Assembly: GCA_037355855.1 (NCBI GenBank)
Contig: CM074766.1
Coordinates: 434,001-498,000, forward strand
Source: Pseudo-nitzschia pungens
Lineage: Eukaryota; Bacillariophyta; Bacillariophyceae; Bacillariales; Bacillariaceae
Direction: 5' to 3'
DNA: 64,000 nucleotides
Shown here: one piece after another, positions 42,759 through 54,000 of the stretch
How the letters are laid out: every line of letters starts with the position of its first letter
How positions within the stretch are numbered: position 1 is the first letter of the stretch
The notes under the pieces: model-generated
The model's input: only the letters and a program-made list of their open reading frames with translations
The model's database searches: none
What the model was told of the DNA's origin: nothing
Made by a program: the position numbers and the translations under genes

Positions 42759-44195
42759 GTTTGTTTCGATTTCAAGTATCGTCGTTATTGATTGTAGAAG
42801 ATTACACAACGCACCCTTTTCAACAGGAAAGCATTGAGGATGTTGTCGCAAGCTTTAGCACTTTTCTTGTCGAATGAGCGAAGAATGTGTTGCGGGAAAA
42901 GTCTACCGTATGTAGGCTACAAAATGACCGAAAACTCGGTTGCAACGAAAATGACTTCGTAAAACCTTACTGGGACAATTAAGTTGGCAATTGAACGAAG
43001 GTAACTCGTACGAACGTACGAAATTAGACCGATGGAACATACGGTAGTAAACCCGAAGTATTTGTTCTTCGAAAACTCCATCCTCAATCCGAGGCGCGCC
43101 TTGTAACGTTACATACTTCGTAATTACTTCGTACTTGGTAAGCACAAAAATTCCGCGAAAATACGCATGCGTCAAGAAGCGGTCGAATATGGTCAATTCG
43201 GGCTCGTTGGATGCGGTGAAAGCAGTAAGTTAATCACTCTGCTGTGTTGTTGTTGACTAGTCTGTTGGGGATAGGTGATGAGAATTAGTCGATGATGCTC
43301 ATAACCTGCAAAATGTTGGTATGCTCTCTGATATACAATCGCATGTATTTAGTAAAGGGTGAGGTATTTATTCACTATCTATTCGGGATTCATCCTCACA
43401 AGGTTACGTGGTACGTCAAAAAGTACGAGGTATCTCAATGTTGAATCGTCGTAAAAGATCCTTACGAAACTGTATCTACAGTTTAAGAGTACCGGTAACC
43501 TTAACTACCGTAGGAAGGAAAATAAGGTAATTACTGTTCTTCATGATACATTAAAACTTGTAGCATGATGAAGAGCTGATCACATCAATGCCAATACCAA
43601 TTACACTGCTGCGTACTCTAGCATGACGAATAAATGACCATACTTTGTCTGCTTCCATGGAATGAATTTTGTTGGCAAGACAATACATGCACCGTAACTT
43701 GAGTTAATGCACAACGAGTGCAAGATTAGTCATGTCAGTGTTCCAAACCAATTCTAGGCTCGTTTGAAAAAAGTCGGGTAACGAGCCCGACCTTATCTCG
43801 AGATCAAAAAATACAGCGGCTTTCAGTCCTACGCACCGCCTATGAAGCCTTCATTCCAACCCAGACTACACTTTGGATGCCTTCATCCTTTGTGCAGCGT
43901 TCGTAATTAAGAATTGAATGTAGCATTCGTTGCGCCGAATTAATCCAGCTTGCTACCTCCCCATGTCTAGGCTGCCGAAACAAGGTAGGGCAGTCATCTA
44001 AATTTTCATTTCTATATATTCGTGCCGAAAAGTGTCTGTTATTCTTGCAAAGAAACATCGATAGGCAGATCGGTCTGCTCGATCATTCTTTGGTTTTTTG
44101 GTTCTTTGGTTCGTTCGCTTGTTCAAAAATTTGATTGATAACCCGCGAACCAAAGGAGGTTTCTCGACAAGGGACAAATCGACCCCCATTATTAT
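42759..44195. other. AT-rich spacer, no gene seen
   Basis: GTAAAACCTTAC stands near 42960 and GGTAACCTTAAC near 43496. A short stem (GGCTCGTT paired with AACGAGCC) lies near 43757-43790. The 72-codon minus-strand frame at 43840-44058 is not supported by any feature. Confidence 0.4.
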
Positions 44196-47100
44196 TTATT
44201 TGTCACCCTTCAAGGGACGGCCCAGGCGGCGGATACGATCGCGCATGTTGGCACCTCTCTTCTGAGTTCGGAAGACCTGGTTTCTGGCACCCTTTTCGGG
44301 CAGATCCCAGTTCATAAAACCGCGGCAGAGATCTGAGTTGCAGTTGCACGGTATACGTTCGTTTAGATCGACCTCAAGAGGGAATTGATAGTCGTAGGTC
44401 AGTTCCTCCATGGGTTCGATGTCGCGCAGTGCTACGATAACGACGCGTTTCAGAATCGTGCCATTGCCGCTTGGTTTCGCCCTGATTTCGCCGTCCCTTT
44501 CGGAATTGCTGTCTAGCTTGAACGGTATGATCTTTGTAACGCAGTTTGGATCGCAATTGTGGTTTGCGTACCGTCCGTGTCCACCCCGCTTGGTGGCATC
44601 GATCACGAGCTGCGAATCGATGCGGAATTGATAGTCTTGAATGCGCTCCTTTTGGTACACCTTTTCCCTCGCATCGGTGACGGCGGGACTTACGTATTCG
44701 CCCACGTACTCCGCCACAACATCTCCTTTTTGAAGCGCTTGATCCGCTGTTGATAACAGAGTTTAGATAGATAGGACAGCAAAGAAGTTGGGTGTGGAAA
44801 GCATATAACAGAAAGATGTGAGATGTCGAAACACTAATCCGTCGAGAAGCAAGGATATGTAATGCAAGTCATCTCCGACTCGAGGATGGACTTGTTATTG
44901 AGATACGTACCAAATAGACCCATGCCGTGGATGCGGCTTCCGCGAGCCGTGACAGCGACTTCATTGACTTTGTCGGCAGCTGCCACCAAAGCCGAGATTT
45001 TTCCCTTCCGGAGACCTTTGCGAATATCGCTTGTCCTGTGCCGTTTGATGCGTTCTTGTGTGTTTTGACTCCCTAGGCCGGTACTCAAACCGAGACGTGA
45101 TTTGTGAATACGAGGGACTTCGTTCGGTTTCTTTCGAGTTCGGCCCCACCGTACAGTTACGGCATTAATGGCTTTATTGGACTCCGGATCCACCCGAACA
45201 CCATCGCAGCGTGCACATCCATGGGTAGATCCCATTCTACCCTCCATTCGACGTGCCTGCGACTTTCGAAGGACTCTCATGATCATTTCTTCCCTCCAGG
45301 ACGGGAGTTCCTTCAGTTCTGGTGGATGAACGGACTCGGCCACCTTTTCCGCCACAAAGCCTCGAAGCTTCTCGTCTTCGGTGTGCGTTCTCCTGCCGAC
45401 AACATTATACATGCCACCCGAGTCGGTATATGGTGCGAGAGATACAGCAGCCGCCATGGCAGCCCTACGGATTGCCAAGCTCCCATAGTAAGCGCTCTCG
45501 TTTTCTTTCGTTCGCATGAAGTCAGTTTCCACAGCTTTTTGAAGCCATTCGTTATCCTCGTACATTTCAACGGCCTCCGGCCATTCCTTGCGGAGGCGAT
45601 GAAACGGATCGCCACCAAGGAATGGACTCTTTGCGCTTTCGCCATTGCCATCGTAATCGGGTTTCGTACGGAAAATATTGTTAAATGTGGCGGCGTGAGC
45701 ATCTTTCATTGTATTAATCCATTCGCTTGCGCGTTTCTGCATAACGGTCAAAACATCCGAAAGTTCCTTGGCAGTCTTGTAGTAGATGGAATCGGGCGGA
45801 TTGTAGAGCATGGCATTGTCGCAAAGCAACCTGGCATCTGCAACAAAGGTTCCCAGTGTAGCATACTTGTTTCGAAGCACATTCTTCTTTATTTTACCAA
45901 AATCCATCGGTGCTTGGATAATATCGTTGTAACCCTCGGCAACAACCGGTTCTGCAAAGTGCAGCAAAGGATCCCGCCGTTTCAATGCCAACAGTATTCC
46001 ATAGCAGGATATCGATACACATTTCCTGTGCAGCGCATTGCCTTCTTCTTTGAATTTCTTTGTCAAAACGTGCCGATCGGTGGCGTCAATCGCTGCTTTC
46101 GATGCCGAGGAACCGTTAGCGGTTCCGTTGCTCTCCAAAGCAACAATGCGAGAACTAACACGCAATCGCTTCGAGGGGGGAGGTGACATTCTAGCCACAT
46201 CTACTTCGTCGTCTTGGACGGAGGTTGGTGCAGAAGAGTTGTCTTCTTCAGTTTCCATGGGCTCATCGGAAACCGCGTCGTCAGAAACCGCTCTGGGAAC
46301 ATCGCTGGAATGCACGTCCATTGAATCGGAGCCGCCAGAAGCATCATCGCAAGCACCAACAGATTCTTCGCCAAATTCGTCGCCGTCTTCGTCACTTCCC
46401 TCGTTGTCATCGTCTTCGTTCGAAGCCACGCTGTTCCCGTGGGGACGAGGTGTTGGCGACGTGAGAGTAGACGGGGGCAAAATGGCAAACGGAGTCCATC
46501 TCTGCCGCAAAATGTGGTTGGAAACAGCCTCGTCTCCTTCCTTTTGTGGCTCCACCTCACCGTCTCGCATTACGACTCGTCCAAGCATGTTGGTTTGGAT
46601 GCGAAGCAACTTTGAGGCCTCGGTTTCGTCGGCCTGGCCCTCTCCCCGGGACATGTTGATGACCAGCTGAGCTCGCCGACAAGGCACGCATCCAGTGTCT
46701 CCTTCGATGATGGTTCGGCAGCGACCACACTTGTTAACTGTAATTTCTTCGTTGTCGTCGTCTTCCGGTCCCGAAGAACCAGTAAAATCGTCTAATTGTC
46801 GTCTTCGTTCTTTACGAAGAGGGAGGTTCAAACGAATGGTCTTCGAGGGACTTGGGGTCTTCTTTTTGGCGTTCTTGGCCTCGTCTAATCCCGCAGCACG
46901 GCTCGGATCCTGTTCCTCGTCCTCCTCTACATCACCCGGTCGTGGGGGTTCTGGAATCTTCATGCAAACCGCTTCTTCCACGAATCGCACCACGTCGTCG
47001 GCTCGTTCCGTGGGTGCCGTCAAGGGCTCCCACGGGTAGTGCGGGAGTGCCTTTGCCGCGGCAGCACTCGGAATGTCACGGGACGTGAAGGTTTCGACAA

Positions 47101-49492
47101 ACTCCTCGCTGCTTTTTTTTATCCCTCCGTTGCTATTAGCACCGTTTTTGGTTTCGGCTCCGTGTTCGTGTTCTATATCGAGGTCCTCGGTAAGCAAGGG
47201 GTTCCTCAGCCCCAGTCCGATGCGGGTCGCCACCAGGGAGCTCAGCGGGGGCTGTAGCTTGGCGCGCCTAGCGACGGCGGGGATCTTGCGCTTGAGAACA
47301 TTGCAGAAATGCGTCCAACCGCGAGCGCAACCGAGGCACTCGTCTCCGAGGCAGGTCGATACCGGTCCGTTGACGTCAAAGTAGGGAATCGTGATGCGGT
47401 CGAAATCCATCTCCCCATATTCCTGGGCCGGCCGATTGGCCTGGATCATGGGCAGGGGATGAAATCTCGTGTCCTGCAGCAATTCCAGTAGAATCCGGTT
47501 GTTGCTCTCTTCCAGGTCCGGCTTGTAGGGCTTGAACCCCACGGTTGTACCAAGGTACAGCCGCTGGTGGTTTTCGTGGGTAAGTCGCTCGTCTTCCAGC
47601 AGCAAATCCCGGTCGCTCTCGGGAGATTGTTGGTCCCCACCAGCATCCCCTTCGTCGGCTTCGGCGTCCATAAACATGCTCCGCAAGGTTTTTTCTTCCT
47701 TCCAGTCAATAATGCGTTTTTCAAAGTCCTTCATTGAAATGTCAATGTATCGCTTGACCTCGGTATCGTTGAGCTTACTCCATAGGACGATTCCTTCCTT
47801 GGCAATGAGCTGGTTTCGCTCCATATTGGCCTTTGGGAGCCGATTGAAGTATCGATGTTTACGGGACAGGTTGCGATCGATCTTTGAGCGGTTTTCGTTG
47901 AGGAAAAAATAAAAGGCCGGTACGGCTTTGACCAATCCAGAGGCATTATTATTGAGCAAATGAGAAAACATTCCGCCGTTCCCACCCTCGTCACTACCAC
48001 CGTTGGAGTCGACGTTGGATTTGTTGTCTCCCGAAGAGGCAGACGCATCGACTGTCCTACCGGAAGTTCCAGCATGGGAGGAACCATCCGAGTTTGGTTG
48101 CGAATCCTTTTTCTTCTTCTTCTTCTTTTTCTTCTTGTCCTTCCTTTTGCTGCTTGGGGTTGGGTCCTCTTTGGGTTCTGGGCTTCGATCGGATACGGGG
48201 GACTCTGCCTTTACAGTGGGTGAGGCCGAACGTGAACGAACGGGACTGGTGGGCCGGCCAGAGGTTTTTTGTCGCTTATTGCTGCTGCTGCTGCTACCCC
48301 CACTACTGCTCGGTTTTGATTTCTTTTTGGTGGCGGCAGACGACGATGACGATGCCAGTCCGGAAGCACGGCTTTTCGACGGTGTCTTGGGACTCCTCGA
48401 TCGATGTTTTGACGAAAGTGGGCTGCCGCCGGAGGTCGTCTTTGGGGGAGATGGTGACGCATCCGCTTCGCTAACTTCCGACTCTGCCTCGTCGTATGCA
48501 TCCTCCTCGGCAACCGCCACCGCAACGGGATCCCCGTCCTCGTCTACCAGTCCGTCCTCACCAAGTCGGCGCCTTTCGCCCTCAAGAAAGTCGCCGTCTT
48601 TGTCATCATCATCATCATCACCCGGCATCTTGTCGTCGTACGAGCACTTGCGCTTGGGTCGCTGCTGCCGGTACGGCGAAATGGTCTCGCCCCCGCTCCC
48701 CTTTTTCTTTTTCTTCTTTTTCGTTGTTTTCTCGGCACAGTCGGGACAAAACCAGGGATCGTCGTCGTGCTGGGTGTCCAGGGCGGCAAAGGATTCCGAT
48801 TCTTCCGGGAGGCACTGCGGGTGGTAGACGTGCGGGCAGCCGTCGCAGCACACCACGTCCCCGACCTCCCCGCACACGTTGCAGTAGTGGAAATTTCCGT
48901 CGGTGCCCTTGGGCTGTGAAGACTGCGCCCGGTGCCGGCGGGGCCGGTAGCCCTCGGCTGCCGTTGGAGGCGGGAATGCGCTCCTGCCGCTGTTGTTGTG
49001 GTTGCGCCGAATGGCAAAGGCGCCGCTACCGGAGGACGAGGAGGGGTCAAAGGCAGTTCCGTTCACCCTCAGTCGGACGGTCCAGAGAGTTGGCCCCTGT
49101 TTTTTGCCGCCGCCAAATCGGAGGGCGCTCGCCTTGTCCAATTTGGCCTGCAGGAGCGGCATCTTGCCGCGCTGTTGGGAAGAGGATGACTGCGGCGGAG
49201 AAGGTGACCGAACCCCTTGCTCGGACTTGATGGGAGCCGCTGCGCCCTGGCCAGGAGACTTCTTCTTCTTCTTTGACGACGAGGCGGAAGATGCGGCCGC
49301 CACGGACGACGAGGCGACGGCAGAGGGCCGGGTTGAGGAGGAAGGCAGGGAGGAAGAAGACGAAGCTCCGCCACTCGCGAGCGGGAGTCCGCGGCTTCGT
49401 CTGCGGCTTGTGGGGGCCGACGAAGACGACGACGCCTTTGTCGCCTTCCCCGGCGCCGACTTGCGCGTGGGCAATCCTCTTCCGATGGGCAT
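44196..49492 (-). CDS. SET-domain histone-lysine methyltransferase with PHD, HMG-box and bromodomain
   Basis: A nuclear chromatin regulator of about 1,710 residues in two exons; the GT-AG intron at 44747-44910 joins GMGLFG to DQALQKGDVVAEYVGEYV. The order is: a disordered basic tail; a PHD finger at about residues 205-255 (FHYCNVCGEVGDVVCCDGCP ... WFCPDC); a long acidic Ser-rich linker; an HMG box at about 520-600 (FYFFLNENRSKIDRNL, NRLPKANMERNQL); a Cys pair (CLGDECLGC, about 715); a C4-type cluster (KCGRCRTIIEGDTGCVPC, about 920). These are followed by a bromodomain at about 1160-1260 (APMDFGKIKKNVLRNKYATL, DNAMLYNPPDS). The SET domain at about 1510-1690 has RGSRIHGMGLFG, GRYANHNCDPNC and ELTYDYQFP, and ends with a post-SET CNCNSDLC. 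The SET and post-SET resemble the trithorax/ATX class that methylates H3K4, but lysine specificity is inference. Confidence 0.9.
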
Positions 49493-49823
49493 GACTGAAG
49501 AAGACAGGGGGGAGTTTCAGAATGGATTGAAACGAAATGGATTCGGTGAATGGATGGAGTGGGATGTGGTTTGAGACTGGGTTGTATCTCCGCTTGGTAG
49601 GGTTTTGCTCCGTCGGGCTGCAGTTGAACTCAGGTCAACTCAATTCTGAATTTGGTTTGCCTCAGCTCCGCTTGGCTTGGTTTGGCTCGGTTTGGCTCAA
49701 TTCGATAACTTCGATTCGTTGACAATCTGTACAACGCCGAACCAAGCCATGGATCGAAGCGAATCCACGGTAATTATTAAAGGTTGAATCCAGAAAGACA
49801 ACGAAACAAGACAAGACACGAAA

Positions 49824-49850
49824 TGAAACGAAACGAAACGAAACGAAACG
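49824..49850. repeat. (GAAAC)n pentanucleotide repeat
   Basis: Five tandem GAAAC units lie about 330 bases upstream of the SET gene start. Confidence 0.85.
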
Positions 49851-51999
49851 ATATGACACGAAAGAGAGTCCTTGTGAGCGGAATGAGAATCAGTGGGATG
49901 CGACAGCATAATTCGACACCATTCATTCGTTTCAAGAATTCCTCGATTTCTTTCCGGAGAAGGCCTCCAATCTTTTCGCGTGGGCGAAACATAGATCAAC
50001 ATTCTTCTTACCTTTTGCGCGAAGGACAGATAGACAGCAATTCCTGAATGAATGAACGAACGAATCGGTTCAAAGGGACGTTTGGGAATCCAAATCTAAG
50101 GTTCGTGTGCTCGTTCGTGGGATTTTGTATCATACGCCGAAAGCTTATCGCCTTTTTGGAGGGGTTGTTTGGCTGCGTCGTAGCGTTCGGATTGCCGATC
50201 GTGCCAAATCTTATCGACAGGTCTTGCTCTTCTTGCAGTGATAGCGGAGCGAATTTCACAACAAAAAACGGAACACGCGTAACAGAACCAATCTTGGTGC
50301 AACCTCCACGACCCGTCGGTGAATATCGTTGGTACGTGCTAAATTATATTCTTCTTGGAAGGCTGGATCGCGGTGGTGGTTGGTGTGGAACGAACCGCTT
50401 GTTGTGAAGGGACGAAGACTCCGCGATGCCACGAGCTACCAAGTTTGTGAAACTCCTGCGCACGGTTCAGTTGGAGAGAGCCGAGAGAGACCGGAAAGGA
50501 AGGCCCGGGCCACGCTGTACTGTCGCTTCGTTTTGTGAAGGGGGCAGGAAGACTCGTTCGATACTATTGGAAAGAATGGGGGGCACTACAGTTGAGCATA
50601 TCATAAAATCAAACTTTTAGTACACTTCTTTGGAAATACAAGATCCTCGTTGGCTTCGAAACCCGATTCTACATAAATAAGATTTTTAGAGGCTCTTCTG
50701 CCAATAAGTATCAAGTCTGCCATCAGGGATATTCTACATGTCGCATGTATGTCCTTGTTCTATTTTTAGCAGGATCCATTGTTTTGTTTCTCTCATAAAA
50801 ATATTTCCGGGGCGGGACTGTTCTGGATCTCACGTTTGTTGTCGCTCATCGGTCAACGGTCGTTCTTAGATGCTCACTACAAGTTACAGGTAACGTTAGC
50901 TAAGTAAAAACCTTAGTACCACCAACCTGGAAAAGTATACCGGTACGTGACGAACATACTAGCAGTATGTAATCTTACTGGATCAATCTCAGGTATTGCA
51001 CGAGATGAAAGGGAAAGCTCATGTGTTAGAACACAATCCAGTTGTTTGGTTGGAATTGATATCAGTCCTTCTTTTGCTTCTTTCTTCCGTTTGGACAGGA
51101 GGGAGAAAGAAGCACTACTATTACTAGTACAACTGGTGCACCGTATCTCAGCATCATCACAAAACACTACTAGTATCTGAATGGTGTATAAAGCTTCTGA
51201 AATCAGTAATCTCAATTGGTAGATTTTTTGTGTTCAGTAGCAAAGATCTACTAATGTGCTACTAGTGGAAACTGACAAAGGTGTGTTGCTTCTGTGCTAT
51301 TTGAAGCAAGCATCGTTCAACTTTTGTCACACCATAACATTGTCTCTGACCTTTTCAGGATGCACCAGCACTGATAGTAGGATAGACCCAAAAAAATTAT
51401 TCAGTTGTAATGGTCAGAAAATGGCTTCCCAGGTTCAACCACACCCATTAACTATCCCCAGAGACAGGTACCAAGTTTCTTTGTTTACTTTTCAAGCTAC
51501 AGTATCTGAAAGTCCTAAAGGACGATATGTTGATTTTTTCATTCTAGTATCCTTCTTTCTTTACAGTATGAATTGACCTCAAAATAGTTCAACATGATAG
51601 AGGGTTTCAGTTTATACAAATTTACAATCATATCTGTCTGCTTTGCATCTTCTTGATCCTCTATTTACTGTTGAGCAGCACCAATAGCAGTGGGCAACAA
51701 AGAAGATAAAAAATAAATGAAGATTTGACTGAAATCAAATTTATGCCAATAGTTGTAACTGCTAGTACTATATTTGTGTTTAGGTAGTACAAGAAGAGGA
51801 GGGTGTTACAGGTGAATAAAACATGATGATACAAAACAAATTTTGAGATTGAATTTTTTGCTTCCACCATTCAGTAGTTCTTGTTGTAATCAAAGAAGTA
51901 AGTTTGAGGTGATACTGAAAAGGGTAGGATAACCCAGGTATGAGATAAGCGTTGCTTGATATCTCTTCTTGGTAGCACACCCCTTCAAAATGGGAGTCT

Positions 52000-52445
52000 G
52001 TATAGTAGTACTAGTACTACTACTAGTAGTACGTTGGATCAGTGCTACGCCCCAAATGAACGACTTGAACTTCTTTTCATTCCTGGTCCAACGTATTAGT
52101 ACTAGTAGCTTCTCAGGGAAATGTTTTCAATTTTGAATACGAGGACTTGGCTGTCTCTTCGGTCTCCTCGAGTTTTCAAAAGAAATCTTCAGTACAACAA
52201 TGCCGCTCATAATTTTCTTCGGAAAACTTTATTACTACGGTACTTGTGCATGTCGAACTGAATTCGTAGGTACACCTACTCGTATCGGCGGGACGCAAGA
52301 AGTCTTACTAATATTACTACCACGATTACTATTACTAGTAGTAACCTTACTACTACTAGTGCTGCCAGCACTACTACTACCACCACTACTAGTACTAGTG
52401 CTAGTACCACTAGAAGTACTAGTACTAGTAGTACTAGTAGTACTA
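52000..52445. repeat. ACTAGT/AGTACT self-complementary repeats, two blocks
   Basis: Blocks at 52000-52035 and about 52310-52445 are built from AGT/ACT triplets in both orientations. The second block contains GTAACCTTAC at 52341-52350, joining this repeat to the spacer motif. Confidence 0.85.
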
Positions 52446-53115
52446 TCTCAAACTGAATTCTTCATCTTACGCAAGTTAAGCTTTGCGTTCAGAGACTCTT
52501 TTCCCTTCCCTATTCGACATACCGACAAGTATTTACCGTACGTATGACAATCCTTCGTTGGCCTGGTTCCTGCTTTTCGAATTGCTGTTCTTGCAACCTA
52601 CAACGGGCTGTCGAATACCCGCGTTTGGTTCCCGTTTTCTGTCCTCGCTCAATGTACGGTATTAGTGGATGTTGGCTGAATCGTGTGACGCTTCTCTCTC
52701 TGCACAATCATGTTGTCAGCTACTTCGTAATTCGTATTTTGATACGACTTTCAATGGTACGATATAATTTGATTGATTCCAATTAAGAGCTCTGACAAAG
52801 TAGTACACATAATGCAACTTACGTCACTCACCATTTTTTCGCATTACACGTTTTTTCGATACTAAATTAATGTTGAGCGATAAGAATACACGAACCAAAA
52901 ATAGCACGAGTACCAGGAACGGACGATTTGACGACTAGAATTTGGTATCAATAATGACAACTTGAACTTTCAAAAACTTTTCTTTAGGTCATCCGGGACA
53001 AAAGTAGGAAGACCTTCATTGATCTTACCATACTGCTCCAGTTTTTGGTAAAAATAAGAACGGGTAGGTTACAAATGTTCAATACCATGTACCGGTAAGA
53101 TTAAGAGTACTACAA

Positions 53116-53194
53116 AATTCCTATCAGCTGTCCCCCGGTTCTACATCCTCAACTACTAATTTCTACGGAAACCGGGGGACAGCTGATAGGAATT
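53116..53194. repeat. Perfect 25-bp inverted repeat with 29-base loop
   Basis: The left arm at 53116-53140 (AATTCCTATCAGCTGTCCCC...) is the exact reverse complement of the right arm at 53170-53194. Past two mismatches the pairing continues for six bases on the outside (TACTAC with GTAGTA). The arms contain CAGCTG and a CCCCC/GGGGG block, unlike the AT-rich DNA around them. Confidence 0.9.
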
Positions 53195-54000
53195 CCGTAG
53201 TAAGATTACTCTTACGATAAGAATATTCCACTGAAAAATAATGTTTATCTATCGGTATAGCTGTACGTGTACAGGTAACCGTTGAAGTTAAAAAGTTCTA
53301 CTTCGTAGCACTTTTTTTCTCTTACGAACGGGAAGGACCGTATTTTACCTGTCAACTGAGAGTTCTTCGGCAACCAACAAAAACCATCCTTATCGAACTT
53401 GCCCGTTCTCCATCAAGACTTATGATCCATTTTTACAATGCCCAATGACCATAGGTTCTTAAAATTATGTTGGGCCTCTTCTCCGGCCAAAATTACTTAA
53501 GATTTGAGTCTTTCTTTCACGACCGAATATGGAAATGTCGCGGAGCTTATGACCGCTGTATTCGTGGAAGTTGTTTTCTTTTTTCAAAAAACATCATAGC
53601 ACGCTTCATACCCGCGAACATCAACACAGTCGGAAAGTGCCTCACGTATTTTTCAATGGTATTTGCATTTTCAAAGTGCCCAAGAATGGGTTCGTATCGC
53701 AACGCACGACTTGCAACACGAAAATCTGTTACTTCGCAATCTTGGAGACATCTCCATGCCGCTTTTGCCCGTAAAAAACACCTTCAAATCCATAAGTGTT
53801 GTCATAAATCAACAACAGTCCCTCGTTTTTTTTTTTTCATTTCGAGGATTGGAACCAATCACAACTACGTACTCAGCACTATTCATAAACAACAACAATA
53901 ACAACAACAATAGCAACGAATAACACGAACAACAACCTCAGTACCTAGAAACTCTAGAAGAATCTTATCACCACATCGAGAACTACGAATAATAGATACC

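Larger units (their letters stand above)
49493..54000. other. Largest spacer (4.5 kb), AT-rich, no convincing gene
   Basis: The stretch holds the SET-gene promoter at one end and the giant-gene promoter at the other. Contents: a (GAAAC)n tract at 49824; ACTAGT/AGTACT repeats at 51110-51180, 52000-52035 and 52310-52445; GTAACCTTAC at 52341-52350; a perfect inverted repeat at 53116-53194; and GTAAGATTACTCTTAC at 53200-53215. Frames at 50048-50407 and 53467-53901 (119 and 144 codons) show no leader, domain or composition bias and are probably chance. Confidence 0.5.

Noticed and set aside
43753..43800. Short stems suggesting a tRNA or structured RNA
   Set aside because: The eight-base stem has no cloverleaf arms, T-loop sequence or anticodon arrangement. 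I found no tRNA anywhere in the window by eye.
50048..50407. A 119-codon plus-strand frame
   Set aside because: It has no leader, domain or homologous look and lies in microsatellite-rich spacer DNA, so chance is the simpler explanation.
53467..53901. A 144-codon plus-strand frame just before the giant gene
   Set aside because: The composition resembles translated AT-rich spacer with Phe and Lys runs, and it ends in a CAA repeat. It probably lies in the promoter and 5' UTR.
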